DNA of 23,292 nucleotides from Bacillota bacterium (GCA_023434365.1 JAEYSV010000069.1:1-23292); one strand, 5' to 3'. Positions 1 through 8,009 are shown, counted from the first letter of the stretch. Notes: generated from the sequence alone by a model not told the origin. Made by a program: numbers and translations.

Positions 1-2
1 CA

Positions 3-365
3 TGGATTTGGTACTATGGGGAGATAAATAACAGTGAGTTTACAGTAAAAACGGCGTATTTGACACAGGATGAATATGATACGGTGAAAGGGAAAAGTAT
101 TATAGATTTTTTACGAGAGTATCAACCTGGATATATTAATAGTAAAAATTTTAGCGATTATCCTTATTGGGAAAATGTGTTTGAGAGTGAGCAAATACTG
201 AAAGACCGTACAGTAGACACTATGGTATATCAGCTTTATGATGATCCAAGAATTACAGTAGGGTTTATGTATGACGAAATACTGGTTAAGGTAACTTGTT
301 ATCCTGGCAAGGTAACTGATGATATATGGAAAGCGTTAGGTTTTGTGAAGAAAAAAATAAAATAG
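3..365 (+). CDS. Unidentified protein, C-terminal part (cut by window start)
   Basis: The frame is open from the first in-frame codon at base 3 to a TAG at 363-365, so at least 120 codons of a gene starting outside the window are visible. A TTG at 60 could act as a start, but it has no clear ribosome site and the open frame continues upstream of it, so I read this as a 3' fragment. The visible protein is rich in aromatic and acidic residues (WIWYYGE near the left edge, then YPYWENVFESE), has no membrane segment or signal peptide, and ends in a lysine cluster (FVKKKIK). I do not recognise the family. Sixteen bases after the stop the first 77-bp direct repeat begins, so this gene borders the beta-galactosidase cassette. 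Confidence 0.6.
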   Translation, partial: WIWYYGEINNSEFTVKTAYLTQDEYDTVKGKSIIDFLREYQPGYINSKNFSDYPYWENVFESEQILKDRTVDTMVYQLYDDPRITVGFMYDEILVKVTCYPGKVTDDIWKALGFVKKKIK

Positions 366-380
366 TTGGTTAATTTTTAC

Positions 381-457
381 TCACGCTTATTGTCTTTTAT
401 ACCATCTAATGATAAGATAAGTTCACTTGAAATTCGATTCCTAGAGCGTATGCATTG
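381..457 (+). repeat. 77-bp direct repeat, left copy
   Basis: Aligned by eye with 2488-2564 at a constant offset of 2107 bases. Only two positions differ (393 t versus a; 455 t versus c), and 394-454 is identical over 61 bases. Similarity stops sharply at both ends. The two copies stand in the same orientation on either side of the GH42 gene. I see no terminal inverted repeats and no transposase. Confidence 0.9.
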
Positions 458-463
458 ATTATC

Positions 464-492
464 TTGAAATCTTGATGAAGAAATAGTTGATA
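464..492 (+). promoter_or_regulatory. Possible promoter for the GH42 gene
   Basis: TTGAAA at 464-469 is separated by 17 bases from TTGATA at 487-492. The -10 match is weak. It lies between the left direct repeat and the ribosome site of the beta-galactosidase gene. Confidence 0.3.
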
Positions 493-533
493 TCAGAGAA
501 ATTTTGCAGAACATTAAAAAAGGAGCTTATATT

Positions 534-2474
534 ATGATTATTGGTGTTGATTATTATCCCGAGCATTGGGATAAATCACTTTGGATAGAAGATGCGGATT
601 TAATGCAGAAAACCGGCGTTAAAGTCGTGCGGATGAGCGAGTTTGCGTGGTGCAGGCTTGAGCCGAAAGAGGGGAACTTCGACTTTCAGTGGCTTGATGA
701 AATTATCCAAATATTCGCAGAGAGAAATATAGATGTGGTGCTTTGCACTCCTACTAACTGCCCACCACTGTGGTTCTATGAAAAATATCCTGATGCTGTG
801 CAGACAGGACGAGACGGGCACAAAATTGCTACTGGAATTCGTGGTCACAGGTGTCTGAACAATCCCGATTTCCTATTTTATTCAGACCGAATCATCGAAG
901 TTATGACTAAGCGGTATGCTAGCAACAAGGCAGTTATTGCATGGCAGATTGATAATGAGCTTGAAGCTAACTTTTGCTTCTGTGAAAACTGCGTTGACAA
1001 ATTCAGGGGATGGCTAAAAAACAAATACGGTACTCTTGAAAATTTAAACATAGCATACGGAAACGATGTGTGGAGCGGCGAATATTCCTCATGGGAGCAG
1101 ATAAAGCCTCCTTATGGAAGCTATCCGCAGGCATGGCTAAATCCTGCGTTAATGCTGGATTTTAATCGTAATGCCTCGGACGGCATGATCAATTATGTAG
1201 ATAGGCAGTCTAAAGCAATCAGAAGAAACTGCCCGTATACAAAGATTACTACAAATGTCTGGTTTTGTGAGAATATGCCCGATTTCTTCAAAACGTTTTC
1301 ACGGCTTGATTTTGTGTCTTATGACAATTACCCGACCACCAAAATTCCCGACAATTCGGAGGCATGCTATTCCCACGCCTTTCATCTAGACTTGATGCGA
1401 GGTGTAAAAAAACAAAAATTTTGGATAATGGAGCAGCTCAGCGGAGGTCTTGGATGTTGGTCCCCTATGTCAAGGACAACCTCACCAGGCATGTTAAAGG
1501 GGTACTCGCTTCAGGCGTTTGCTCACGGTGCGGATACCGTTGTACATTTCCGTTGGAGAACAGCTATAAGCGGTGCAGAAATGCACTGGCATGGGCTTAT
1601 TGATCATTCTAATGTCCCTGGCAGACGCTTCGAGGAGTTCTCGCAGCTATGCAAAACAGCAGAAGAACTACAGCTTGTGCAAAATACAGAAATCAAGTCG
1701 GACATAGCGATCCTCTATTCATCTGACAATGAATACGCATTCAAAATCCAACCTCAGACGAACGGAATGTACTATCTAGAACAGCTTATGTTGATTCACT
1801 CCGCATTTACGAAATACGGCTTGAATGTTGATATTATCGGGCAGCATGAGGAACTATGTGGATATAAAGTTGTTGTTGCACCTGAAATGTATGTTACAAA
1901 TAATGATGTTGTAGATCGTCTATATGAGTTTACGGACAAGGGCGGAACTGTAATCTTTACCAACAGAAGCGGTGTAAAAAATGAATATAATAACTGCATT
2001 ATGGAACAGCTTCCCTCAGTGTACCGTAAGCTTGTAGGTGCTTATGTGGAGGAGTACAATCCCATCGGTTATGACACTGCTTCGGTTAGATGCTCCGACG
2101 GAAGCACGTACCAGTGCCGACAGTGGTGTGATATCATTTCCACGGAATCCGCAGAAGCCATTGCCTACTACGACAGTGATTTTTACAAAGGAAAGGCTGC
2201 AATCACCCGAAACAGCTACGGCAGCGGTACAGCCTATTACATCGGCACAATAGGAGAAAAAAGCCTGTATTTCAAATTAATTAAGGAAATACTATTACAA
2301 TCCAAAATCCCATTTGTAGACGGACTTCCCGATAATGTTGAGATTTCCACACGAACAAGCGATGGTTTGACGGTGCGTTTCATCTTTAACAATACTGACA
2401 AAGAACAGAGTTTTACAATCAATGATGAGGATATTAGTTTAACCCCATTTGAAATGAAAGTTGATATTCAATAA
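534..2474 (+). CDS. GH42 beta-galactosidase
   Basis: A 646-residue glycoside hydrolase family 42 enzyme, which hydrolyses terminal beta-galactosides, probably on oligosaccharides already inside the cell since no signal peptide is present. The N-terminus IIGVDYYPEHW is typical of the family. The TIM barrel carries the acid/base glutamate at residue 142 (QIDNE) and the nucleophile at about 300 (WIMEQLSG). Cysteines at about 106, 148, 150 and 153 match the zinc cluster of GH42 enzymes. A trimerisation domain (from about 390) and a small C-terminal beta domain follow. I chose the ATG at 534 because AAAAAGGAG ends 8 bases before it; an upstream TTG at 504 has no such site. The gene stands alone without a sugar transporter, between two 77-bp direct repeats, and uses more G/C-ending codons than its neighbours, which suggests acquisition by transfer. 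The family call is firm; the natural substrate is not known. Confidence 0.95.
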   Translation: MIIGVDYYPEHWDKSLWIEDADLMQKTGVKVVRMSEFAWCRLEPKEGNFDFQWLDEIIQIFAERNIDVVLCTPTNCPPLWFYEKYPDAVQTGRDGHKIATGIRGHRCLNNPDFLFYSDRIIEVMTKRYASNKAVIAWQIDNELEANFCFCENCVDKFRGWLKNKYGTLENLNIAYGNDVWSGEYSSWEQIKPPYGSYPQAWLNPALMLDFNRNASDGMINYVDRQSKAIRRNCPYTKITTNVWFCENMPDFFKTFSRLDFVSYDNYPTTKIPDNSEACYSHAFHLDLMRGVKKQKFWIMEQLSGGLGCWSPMSRTTSPGMLKGYSLQAFAHGADTVVHFRWRTAISGAEMHWHGLIDHSNVPGRRFEEFSQLCKTAEELQLVQNTEIKSDIAILYSSDNEYAFKIQPQTNGMYYLEQLMLIHSAFTKYGLNVDIIGQHEELCGYKVVVAPEMYVTNNDVVDRLYEFTDKGGTVIFTNRSGVKNEYNNCIMEQLPSVYRKLVGAYVEEYNPIGYDTASVRCSDGSTYQCRQWCDIISTESAEAIAYYDSDFYKGKAAITRNSYGSGTAYYIGTIGEKSLYFKLIKEILLQSKIPFVDGLPDNVEISTRTSDGLTVRFIFNNTDKEQSFTINDEDISLTPFEMKVDIQ

Positions 2475-2487
2475 TCATTTGGATACT

Positions 2488-2564
2488 TCACGCTTATTGA
2501 CTTTTATACCATCTAATGATAAGATAAGTTCACTTGAAATTCGATTCCTAGAGCGTATGCACTG
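2488..2564 (+). repeat. 77-bp direct repeat, right copy
   Basis: Second copy of 381-457, with two mismatches, beginning 14 bases after the GH42 stop codon. Its right end lies within a near-palindrome, CGTATGCA-C-TGCGTACG at 2554-2570, only the left part of which is present at the first copy. The stretch 2565-2702 upstream of rsmE has no other feature I can support. Confidence 0.9.
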
Positions 2565-2702
2565 CGTACGTTCTATATTTTTGTCTGATGAGACTAGTTT
2601 GTCATTTGTCGAACACAATAACATTAGAGCTTATGACACGAAACTTATAAAAATAGAAATATGAGACGAACGAACTTGCAACAGTGCAGATGAGGTAGTA
2701 AG

Positions 2703-3458
2703 ATGAATTTATTCTATATAAAACGTAATCAAATAGATGATCAAACCATTACCATTACCGGTGAGGATGTAAATCACATCAAGAATGTTCTGCGTATGCG
2801 TCAAGGAGAACAGGTCATGGTTTGTGACTGTGAAGGGCTTAATTATCTGAGTACGATTCGAGAGCTTGGAAAAGAAGAAGTTATTCTTGAGATAGATTGC
2901 ACGCAGGAAACGAAGACGGAACTGCCAGCCAAGATTTATCTGTTTCAGGGGTTGCCAAAAAAGGATAAGATGGATCTCATCATCCAAAAGGCTGTTGAAC
3001 TTGGTGTGACAGAGATTATCCCTGTAGCGATGAAGCGTTCGGTTGTCAAAATAGAAGATAAGAAAAAAGAAATAAAAAAATTAGAGCGTTGGAACTTAAT
3101 TGCAAAATCAGCGGCAGAACAGTCAAAACGTGGCATAGTTCCCAGGGTGAATGAAGTGCTGACCTATGGACAGGCTTTAGATAGAGCAAAAGAGCTTGAT
3201 ATGATCTTGATTCCTTACGAGAATGCCGAGGGAATGAATTATAGCCGTGATATGATGAAAAAGGCAAGTACTAAGAAGTCTATTGGGATATTTATTGGCC
3301 CAGAAGGCGGATTTGAGGATAGCGAAATTAGTAAGGTGAAGGAAATCGGTGGAGAAGTGATTTCGCTTGGAAGCCGTATTCTACGAACGGAAACAGCAGG
3401 ATTTACGATATTATCAATTTTAATGTTTGAGATGGACGGTAGTTCTAGTATGATTTAG
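2703..3458 (+). CDS. rsmE: 16S rRNA (uracil-1498-N3) methyltransferase RsmE
   Basis: RsmE uses S-adenosylmethionine to methylate N3 of U1498 in 16S rRNA, at the decoding site of the small subunit. The 251 residues match the usual length. The N-terminal PUA-like part (residues 1-70) contains the typical DVNHIKNVLRM stretch. The C-terminal SPOUT domain has the trefoil-knot motifs GPEGGF (199-204) and SLGSRILRTETA (221-232), which form the cofactor site. Residues 81-100 (FQGLPKKDKMDLIIQKAVEL) are also characteristic. The ATG at 2703 follows GAGGT with 6 bases between. In many Firmicutes rsmE sits behind dnaJ and prmA; here those are absent and the upstream neighbour is the GH42 cassette. No promoter is certain, and no terminator is visible after the stop. 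Confidence 0.95.
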   Translation: MNLFYIKRNQIDDQTITITGEDVNHIKNVLRMRQGEQVMVCDCEGLNYLSTIRELGKEEVILEIDCTQETKTELPAKIYLFQGLPKKDKMDLIIQKAVELGVTEIIPVAMKRSVVKIEDKKKEIKKLERWNLIAKSAAEQSKRGIVPRVNEVLTYGQALDRAKELDMILIPYENAEGMNYSRDMMKKASTKKSIGIFIGPEGGFEDSEISKVKEIGGEVISLGSRILRTETAGFTILSILMFEMDGSSSMI

Positions 3459-3546
3459 TGTACCAATGTGCTGATATCGTTCAAGAGTGGTTTAAACTAA
3501 ATCTGTATCAATTTATGTAATAGATAGTCGTTAAATACAGAATAAT

Positions 3547-3624
3547 AAATATATAATGAACTTAATAAAAAATAATATATATGTGAACTTAATAACGAGT
3601 AGCAAATATATAATGAACTTAATG
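3547..3624 (+). repeat. Three imperfect AT-rich repeats
   Basis: Versions of aaatatataatgaacttaat begin at 3547, 3574 and 3604, spaced 27 and 30 bases apart, directly upstream of the cysteine desulfurase gene. The middle copy reads TATGTGAACTTAA instead of TATAATGAACTTAA. The stretch can be read in frame with the gene downstream but looks like leader DNA. Confidence 0.6.
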
Positions 3625-3648
3625 GAAGCGAAGGACGGAGTGAAGACA

Positions 3649-4809
3649 GTGAATGCATATTTAGACAATGCAGCAACCACCAAACCATTTGCAAGTGTAG
3701 TAGATATTATGAACAAAACCATGACGGAGGACTTTGGGAATCCATCTAGTATGCATCTGATTGGGGTAAAAGCGGAAAACTATATCAAAGAAGCCAAAGA
3801 GATTCTGGCGGCAAGTTTGAAAGTGGATACAAAAGAATTGTATTTTACTTCCGGTGGCACAGAGTCTAACAACATGGCAATCATTGGTACGGTCTTAGCG
3901 AATCGTCGCGCCGGGAATCATATTATTACGACGAAAATCGAGCATCCTAGCGTGCATAATCCACTTTTATTCTTATCGGAATTTGGCTTTGAGGTGACGT
4001 TTCTTGAAGTTGACGAATATGGATTGATACGTGAAGAAGATCTAGTGGAGGCAATCACCGAGCAAACGATTCTGATCTCCATGATGATGGTGAATAATGA
4101 AATTGGTTCGACTCAGGATGTTGCCAGTCTGATAAAGGCGGTAAGAGCAAAAAAGAAAGAGGTCCTGATTCATGTGGATGCCATTCAGGGATTTGGGAAA
4201 TATCGCATTCATCCAAAGCGAATTGGCATTGATTTATTAAGTATCAGCGGGCATAAGATTCATGGGCCAAAAGGTGTTGGTGCACTGTTTGTTCGCGATA
4301 AAGTGAAAATCAGACCAATTGTGTTTGGTGGACAACAGCAAAAGGGAATGCGTTCTGGTACTGAGAATGTTCCGGGGATTGCTGGTCTTGGCCAGGCAGT
4401 GAAAGAGATTTATGTAGATTTTGATACTAAAATTGCTCATCTTTATGAGTTAAAACAATTGTTGATTGATGAGGTTGTAAAAATTCCAGACGTAACTGTC
4501 AATGGGGTGAAAGAGGAGATTACCGAGACCGCACCTCACGTAGTGAGTGTGAGTATTGCAGGGATTCGTAGTGAAGTAATGTTACATGCCTTAGAAGAAA
4601 AAGGGGTATTTGTCAGCAGTGGTTCTGCCTGCAGTTCGAATCATCCAGCCTTAAGCGGAACACTTCAGGCAATTGGTGTAAAAAAAGAGTTGCTAGACTG
4701 TACGATACGGTTTAGTTTATGTGTATATACGACAAAAGAAGAGATTATCTACGCGGTAGAGACACTAAAAGAGATGGTTCCAATGCTGCGTCGATTTACA
4801 AGAAGATAA
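3649..4809 (+). CDS. Cysteine desulfurase (NifS/IscS-like), partner of ThiI
   Basis: A PLP-dependent enzyme of about 386 residues that takes sulfur from cysteine to give alanine and an enzyme persulfide. Visible marks are the N-terminal YLDNAATTKP, TSGGTESNN (68-76), HPSVHN with the cofactor-stacking histidine near 99, the PLP lysine in SGHKIHGPKG (K203), RSGTEN (236-241), and the active cysteine in SSGSACSS (C328). The frame runs back to an ATG at 3556, but that would add a 31-residue extension made from AT repeats. I prefer the GTG at 3649, which follows GGACGGAG by 8 bases and puts the family N-terminus at the start. thiI follows 38 bases later, so this enzyme probably supplies sulfur for 4-thiouridine, as NifZ does for ThiI in Bacillus. 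A role in iron-sulfur assembly is not excluded, but no iscU or sufU gene is nearby. Confidence 0.93.
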   Translation: MNAYLDNAATTKPFASVVDIMNKTMTEDFGNPSSMHLIGVKAENYIKEAKEILAASLKVDTKELYFTSGGTESNNMAIIGTVLANRRAGNHIITTKIEHPSVHNPLLFLSEFGFEVTFLEVDEYGLIREEDLVEAITEQTILISMMMVNNEIGSTQDVASLIKAVRAKKKEVLIHVDAIQGFGKYRIHPKRIGIDLLSISGHKIHGPKGVGALFVRDKVKIRPIVFGGQQQKGMRSGTENVPGIAGLGQAVKEIYVDFDTKIAHLYELKQLLIDEVVKIPDVTVNGVKEEITETAPHVVSVSIAGIRSEVMLHALEEKGVFVSSGSACSSNHPALSGTLQAIGVKKELLDCTIRFSLCVYTTKEEIIYAVETLKEMVPMLRRFTRR

Positions 4810-4847
4810 TGTTAGCTTTGTGTGATATTTAATAGGAGGATGGAAGA

Positions 4848-6026
4848 ATGTTTAAAGCATTTTTAATTAAATACGGAGAAATTGGAATCAAAGGGAAAAA
4901 TCGATATATTTTTGAAAACGCATTGCGTGACCAGATCAAATTTGCTCTAACTAGTGTGGACGGGCAGTTTCACGTTACAAAAGAGCAGGGAAGAATCTAT
5001 GTGGAAGCAGTAGCAGACTTTGATTTTGATGAAGCGGTTGGGGCAATGCAGCGTGTTTTTGGTATTACTTCCATCTGTCCAGTTAAAATCATAGATGATA
5101 GCGCGTGGGAGAATCTCACGAAAGAAGTAGAAGACTATGTGAAGTCTCTTTACGCAGATCGAGAATATACTTTTAAAGTGGAAGCAAAACGTGCAGATAA
5201 GAGATATCCATTAAGCTCTCCGGAAATCTGTATCGAAATGGGAGCTTATCTGTTGAAGAAACTAGATAACCTGAAAGTGGATGTGCATCATCCGGAAATT
5301 CGAATTAATATTGAGATACGTAATAGTGCTTATGTGTATTCACAGATTATTCCTGGTTTAGGTGGGATGCCGGTCGGAAGTAATGGTAAAGCAATGCTGT
5401 TATTATCTGGTGGAATTGACAGTCCGGTAGCGGGTTATATGATTGCAAAACGTGGTGTTACGATTGAAGCGACGTATTTTCATGCACCTCCTTATACAAG
5501 TGAGCGCGCAAAGCAGAAGGTAGTAGATCTTGCGAAGTTAGTGAGCCGTTATACTGGCCCAATTAAGCTCAATGTCATTAATTTTACCGAAATTCAGCTT
5601 TATATTTATGAGAAGTGCCCACACGATGAGTTAACAATCATTATGAGACGATATATGATGAAGATATCAGAAACGATTGCCAAAGAAAATAATTGTCTTG
5701 GTTTAATTACTGGGGAAAGTATTGGACAAGTGGCTAGTCAGACTTTACAGAGTCTGAATGCAACGAACGCGGTATGTACGTTGCCAGTTTATCGACCACT
5801 TATCGCATTTGACAAGCAGGATATTGTAGATATCGCATATCGTATCAATACGTATGAAACTTCGATTCTTCCATTTGAAGACTGCTGTACGATCTTCGTA
5901 GCAAAACATCCGGTAACGAAACCTAATCTTAGGGTGATTGAGCGCTCAGAACGTGCGTTAGAAGAAAAGATAGAAGAGCTTGTGAAGGTGGCTTTAGAAT
6001 CAAGAGAAGTCATTTTGTGTGATTAA
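4848..6026 (+). CDS. thiI: tRNA 4-thiouridine synthase ThiI
   Basis: ThiI adenylates U8 of tRNA and replaces its oxygen with sulfur received from a cysteine desulfurase. The order is an N-terminal ferredoxin-like part, a THUMP domain (about 60-165) that binds tRNA, and a PP-loop ATPase with SGGIDSP at 187-193. GESIGQVASQTL (289-300) and PFEDCCTIFVAKHPVTKP (342-359) are typical of the family. At 392 residues it lacks the C-terminal rhodanese domain of the E. coli enzyme, as is usual in Gram-positives. The cysteines in DCC (346-347) are therefore worth noting. The ATG at 4848 follows AGGAGG by 8 bases. It forms a likely two-gene operon with the cysteine desulfurase and ends in a convergent region with hairpin repeats and a terminator. 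Confidence 0.95.
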   Translation: MFKAFLIKYGEIGIKGKNRYIFENALRDQIKFALTSVDGQFHVTKEQGRIYVEAVADFDFDEAVGAMQRVFGITSICPVKIIDDSAWENLTKEVEDYVKSLYADREYTFKVEAKRADKRYPLSSPEICIEMGAYLLKKLDNLKVDVHHPEIRINIEIRNSAYVYSQIIPGLGGMPVGSNGKAMLLLSGGIDSPVAGYMIAKRGVTIEATYFHAPPYTSERAKQKVVDLAKLVSRYTGPIKLNVINFTEIQLYIYEKCPHDELTIIMRRYMMKISETIAKENNCLGLITGESIGQVASQTLQSLNATNAVCTLPVYRPLIAFDKQDIVDIAYRINTYETSILPFEDCCTIFVAKHPVTKPNLRVIERSERALEEKIEELVKVALESREVILCD

Positions 6027-6043
6027 GATAAATAACTTACTAT

Positions 6044-6125
6044 ACAGCTTGGCTGTTAATTAGTGGATGTATAACACCTACTGAACAGCATGGCTGTAAT
6101 CTGTGGGTGAGAAACATTCACAGAT
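6044..6125. repeat. Tandem pair of 41-nt double-hairpin units
   Basis: Two adjacent units, 6044-6084 and 6085-6125, are both 41 bases long. Each starts with a 13-base hairpin, ACAGC-TTG-GCTGT in the first and ACAGC-ATG-GCTGT in the second. Each continues with a second stem: 6062-6069 against 6075-6082, and 6101-6109 against 6115-6123, with five-base loops. The second stems differ in sequence but keep pairing: A62-T82 becomes T102-A122, and G-T pairs alternate with G-C. They lie between the ends of convergent thiI and the HPr-like gene. Function unknown. Confidence 0.7.
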
Positions 6126-6131
6126 ATAAGA

Positions 6132-6168
6132 AAGACTGATTCCGGCTTAAATAGCTAGAATCAGTCTT
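6132..6168. terminator. Stem-loop terminator between thiI and the HPr-like gene
   Basis: AAGACTGATTC (6132-6142) pairs perfectly with GAATCAGTCTT (6158-6168) around a 15-base loop. The gene ends converge here, so it may serve both strands. The T-tracts are short: GCTTGATAGTT follows on the plus strand and TCTTATAT on the minus strand. Confidence 0.65.
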
Positions 6169-6201
6169 GCTTGATAGTTAATTACGAAACAATGTAGAAG
6201 A

Positions 6202-6432
6202 TTAATCGATGATGTAAGGTTTTAATACTTCTAAGATTGCATCAGAATCTTCACTATGAATATTTAAATCAATTGGTTTAGATAAATCTAGACTGAAGAT
6301 ACCCATAATGGATTTAGCATCAATTACATATCTGCCACTAACTAAATCGAAGTCTGTATCAAATTTAGTTACGTCATTCACAAATGATTTTACTTTATCA
6401 ATGGAATTTAAAGAGATCTTTACTGTTTTCAT
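6202..6432 (-). CDS. HPr-like protein without the phosphorylated histidine
   Basis: A 76-residue protein with the size and fold pattern of HPr, the small phosphocarrier of the sugar phosphotransferase system. The second half is clearly HPr-like: VSGRYVIDAKSIMGIFSLDL (31-50) includes the serine at position 41 that corresponds to regulatory Ser46. The first half is not typical. Where HPr has GLHARPA with the phosphorylated His15 and Arg17, this protein reads NSIDKVKSFVNDV and has no histidine. It therefore cannot carry phosphate in the usual way, and a regulatory or structural role is more likely. I use the ATG at 6432, preceded by AAAGGAGG with 8 bases between, rather than a TTG two codons upstream. 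It is transcribed alone, opposite to its neighbours, from a near-consensus promoter. Confidence 0.8.
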   Translation of the reverse strand: MKTVKISLNSIDKVKSFVNDVTKFDTDFDLVSGRYVIDAKSIMGIFSLDLSKPIDLNIHSEDSDAILEVLKPYIID

Positions 6433-6463
6433 AAACAATTCCTCCTTTAGATTTTATAGTTAT

Positions 6464-6492
6464 ATACTACCGTCCTCATTTTTAAAAGTCAA
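6464..6492 (-). promoter_or_regulatory. Promoter of the HPr-like gene
   Basis: Read on the minus strand, TTGACT (complement of 6487-6492) is followed after 17 bases by TAGTAT (complement of 6464-6469). This is a good sigma-A type promoter, about 30 bases upstream of the start codon. Confidence 0.7.
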
Positions 6493-6597
6493 TATACAAA
6501 GTACCTAAAAAAGATGACGAAAACAAGCACATATTACTTGTCCTTATAATTTTGCAGATATGGGATGTTTTAGAGTTTTGAATGGAAAGGAATATAA

Positions 6598-7941
6598 ATG
6601 GGTAAAATGAATAAATATAGCGATAATAATAAATCAGTTGCTTTTTTAACGCTTGGTTGTAAGGTGAATAGTTACGAAAGTGATGCCATGCAACGGTTAT
6701 TTGAAGAAGCAGGATATCAGATAAAAGAATTCTCAGAGATAGCAGATGTTTATGTAGTAAATACCTGTACCGTAACAAATATAGCAGACCGCAAATCAAG
6801 ACAGATGCTTCATAAAGCAAAGAAATTAAACCGAGACAGTGTTGTTGTTGCTGTGGGCTGTTATGTACAGGCATCAAAAGAGGCGTTAGAAGCTGATGAG
6901 GCAATTGACCTAGTAGTAGGTAATAATCAAAAGCAGAATATCGTTTCTTTAGTGGAATCCTACTTTGAGGATAACAACCTAAGAGAAGCTTACGTAGACA
7001 TTAGCCAGGAAAGAAATTATGAAGCGATGACCATCAATGGCGCTGGTGCAAAAACGAGAGCCTATATCAAAGTGCAGGATGGCTGTAATCAGTTTTGTTC
7101 CTATTGTATCATTCCATACACAAGAGGGCGTGTCAGAAGCCGTAATCTTATCGAAATCGTTACCGAAATTACAGGATTAGTACAAGCAGGATATAAAGAA
7201 GTGGTGTTAACAGGAATCCATCTGTCTAGTTATGGAATTGATTTTGATGCAGATACTACATTGCTTACCTTAATTAAAGCAATTAGTTTGATTGAAGGAT
7301 TGGAACGCATTCGCCTTGGGTCACTAGAACCAAGAATTGTAACGGAAGAATTAGTAAGTGTACTATCTAAGAATAAAAAGTTTTGCCCTCATTTTCACTT
7401 ATCGTTACAAAGCGGTTGCAATGAGACACTAAAAAGAATGAACCGCCGATATAGTGCAGAGGAATATTATGATAAATGCTGTTTAATAAGAGAATACTTT
7501 GATAAACCTGCCATCACAACTGATATTATCGTTGGATTTCCACAGGAAACAGAAACTGAGTATGATACAACGGTGGAATTTGTTAAAAAAGTTGAGTTTG
7601 CACAGATTCATGTGTTCAAATATTCAATGAGAAAAGGAACCAAAGCTGCCGAGATGGCGGGGCAGGTGAACGATTCCATTAAGCATGAACGTTCTGAAAA
7701 ACTGATAGCGCTTGGTAATGAACTTCGTGAAAAATACGAGAGCTCCTTCCTTGGAACAAAGCAATCTATCTTGATAGAAGAATCGGTTACAATCCGAGAG
7801 AAAGAATATCAAATTGGGCATAATGAGCGTTATGTAAAACTGGCAGTTGAAAGCGAGAAAGACTTAACTAACCAAATTGTTGAGGTATCGGTAAAGAGTA
7901 AAATGGATGGGGATTTATTACTTTGTGAAATATCCAATTGA
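6598..7941 (+). CDS. mtaB: tRNA t6A37 methylthiotransferase MtaB
   Basis: MtaB is a radical-SAM enzyme that turns t6A37 into ms2t6A37 next to the anticodon of tRNAs reading ANN codons. It has 447 residues. The N-terminal UPF0004 domain holds three cysteines for the auxiliary iron-sulfur cluster: C21 in LGCKVNSYES, C57 in VNTCTVTN and C88 in VGCYVQ. The radical-SAM cluster is CNQFCSYC (C163, C167, C170), followed by IIPYTRGRVRSR. FHLSLQSGCNETLKRMNRRY is typical of the methylthiotransferases. A C-terminal TRAM domain (about 380-445) would hold the tRNA. The KVNSYES signature points to MtaB rather than MiaB. GGAAAGG stands about 7 bases before the ATG; a second ATG three codons later is a less likely start. 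A TATAAT at 6545-6550 could be its -10, but I find no matching -35. Confidence 0.93.
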   Translation: MGKMNKYSDNNKSVAFLTLGCKVNSYESDAMQRLFEEAGYQIKEFSEIADVYVVNTCTVTNIADRKSRQMLHKAKKLNRDSVVVAVGCYVQASKEALEADEAIDLVVGNNQKQNIVSLVESYFEDNNLREAYVDISQERNYEAMTINGAGAKTRAYIKVQDGCNQFCSYCIIPYTRGRVRSRNLIEIVTEITGLVQAGYKEVVLTGIHLSSYGIDFDADTTLLTLIKAISLIEGLERIRLGSLEPRIVTEELVSVLSKNKKFCPHFHLSLQSGCNETLKRMNRRYSAEEYYDKCCLIREYFDKPAITTDIIVGFPQETETEYDTTVEFVKKVEFAQIHVFKYSMRKGTKAAEMAGQVNDSIKHERSEKLIALGNELREKYESSFLGTKQSILIEESVTIREKEYQIGHNERYVKLAVESEKDLTNQIVEVSVKSKMDGDLLLCEISN

Positions 7942-7982
7942 TATTTTTATAGGCTTGGGTTAATATATTAGTAATAAGAATA

Positions 7983-8009
7983 TTGAAAATAATGGTTTAG
8001 TTATATAAA
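7983..8009 (+). promoter_or_regulatory. Possible promoter of the ireB-ruvX block
   Basis: TTGAAA at 7983-7988 and TATAAA at 8004-8009, with a spacer of only 15 bases. It lies in the 92-base gap between mtaB and ireB. The spacing is below the optimum, so this is tentative. Confidence 0.3.

Noticed and set aside
2461..2664. Open frame of 67 codons across the right 77-bp repeat
   Set aside because: It overlaps the GH42 end, has no ribosome site, and the left repeat copy stops in the same frame after the ATG-CAT junction, so a shared coding function is unlikely.
6482..6904. Open frame of 140 codons on the minus strand over the start of mtaB
   Set aside because: It lies opposite the well-supported mtaB gene, has a low-complexity composition rich in L, Y, S and H, and no ribosome site.
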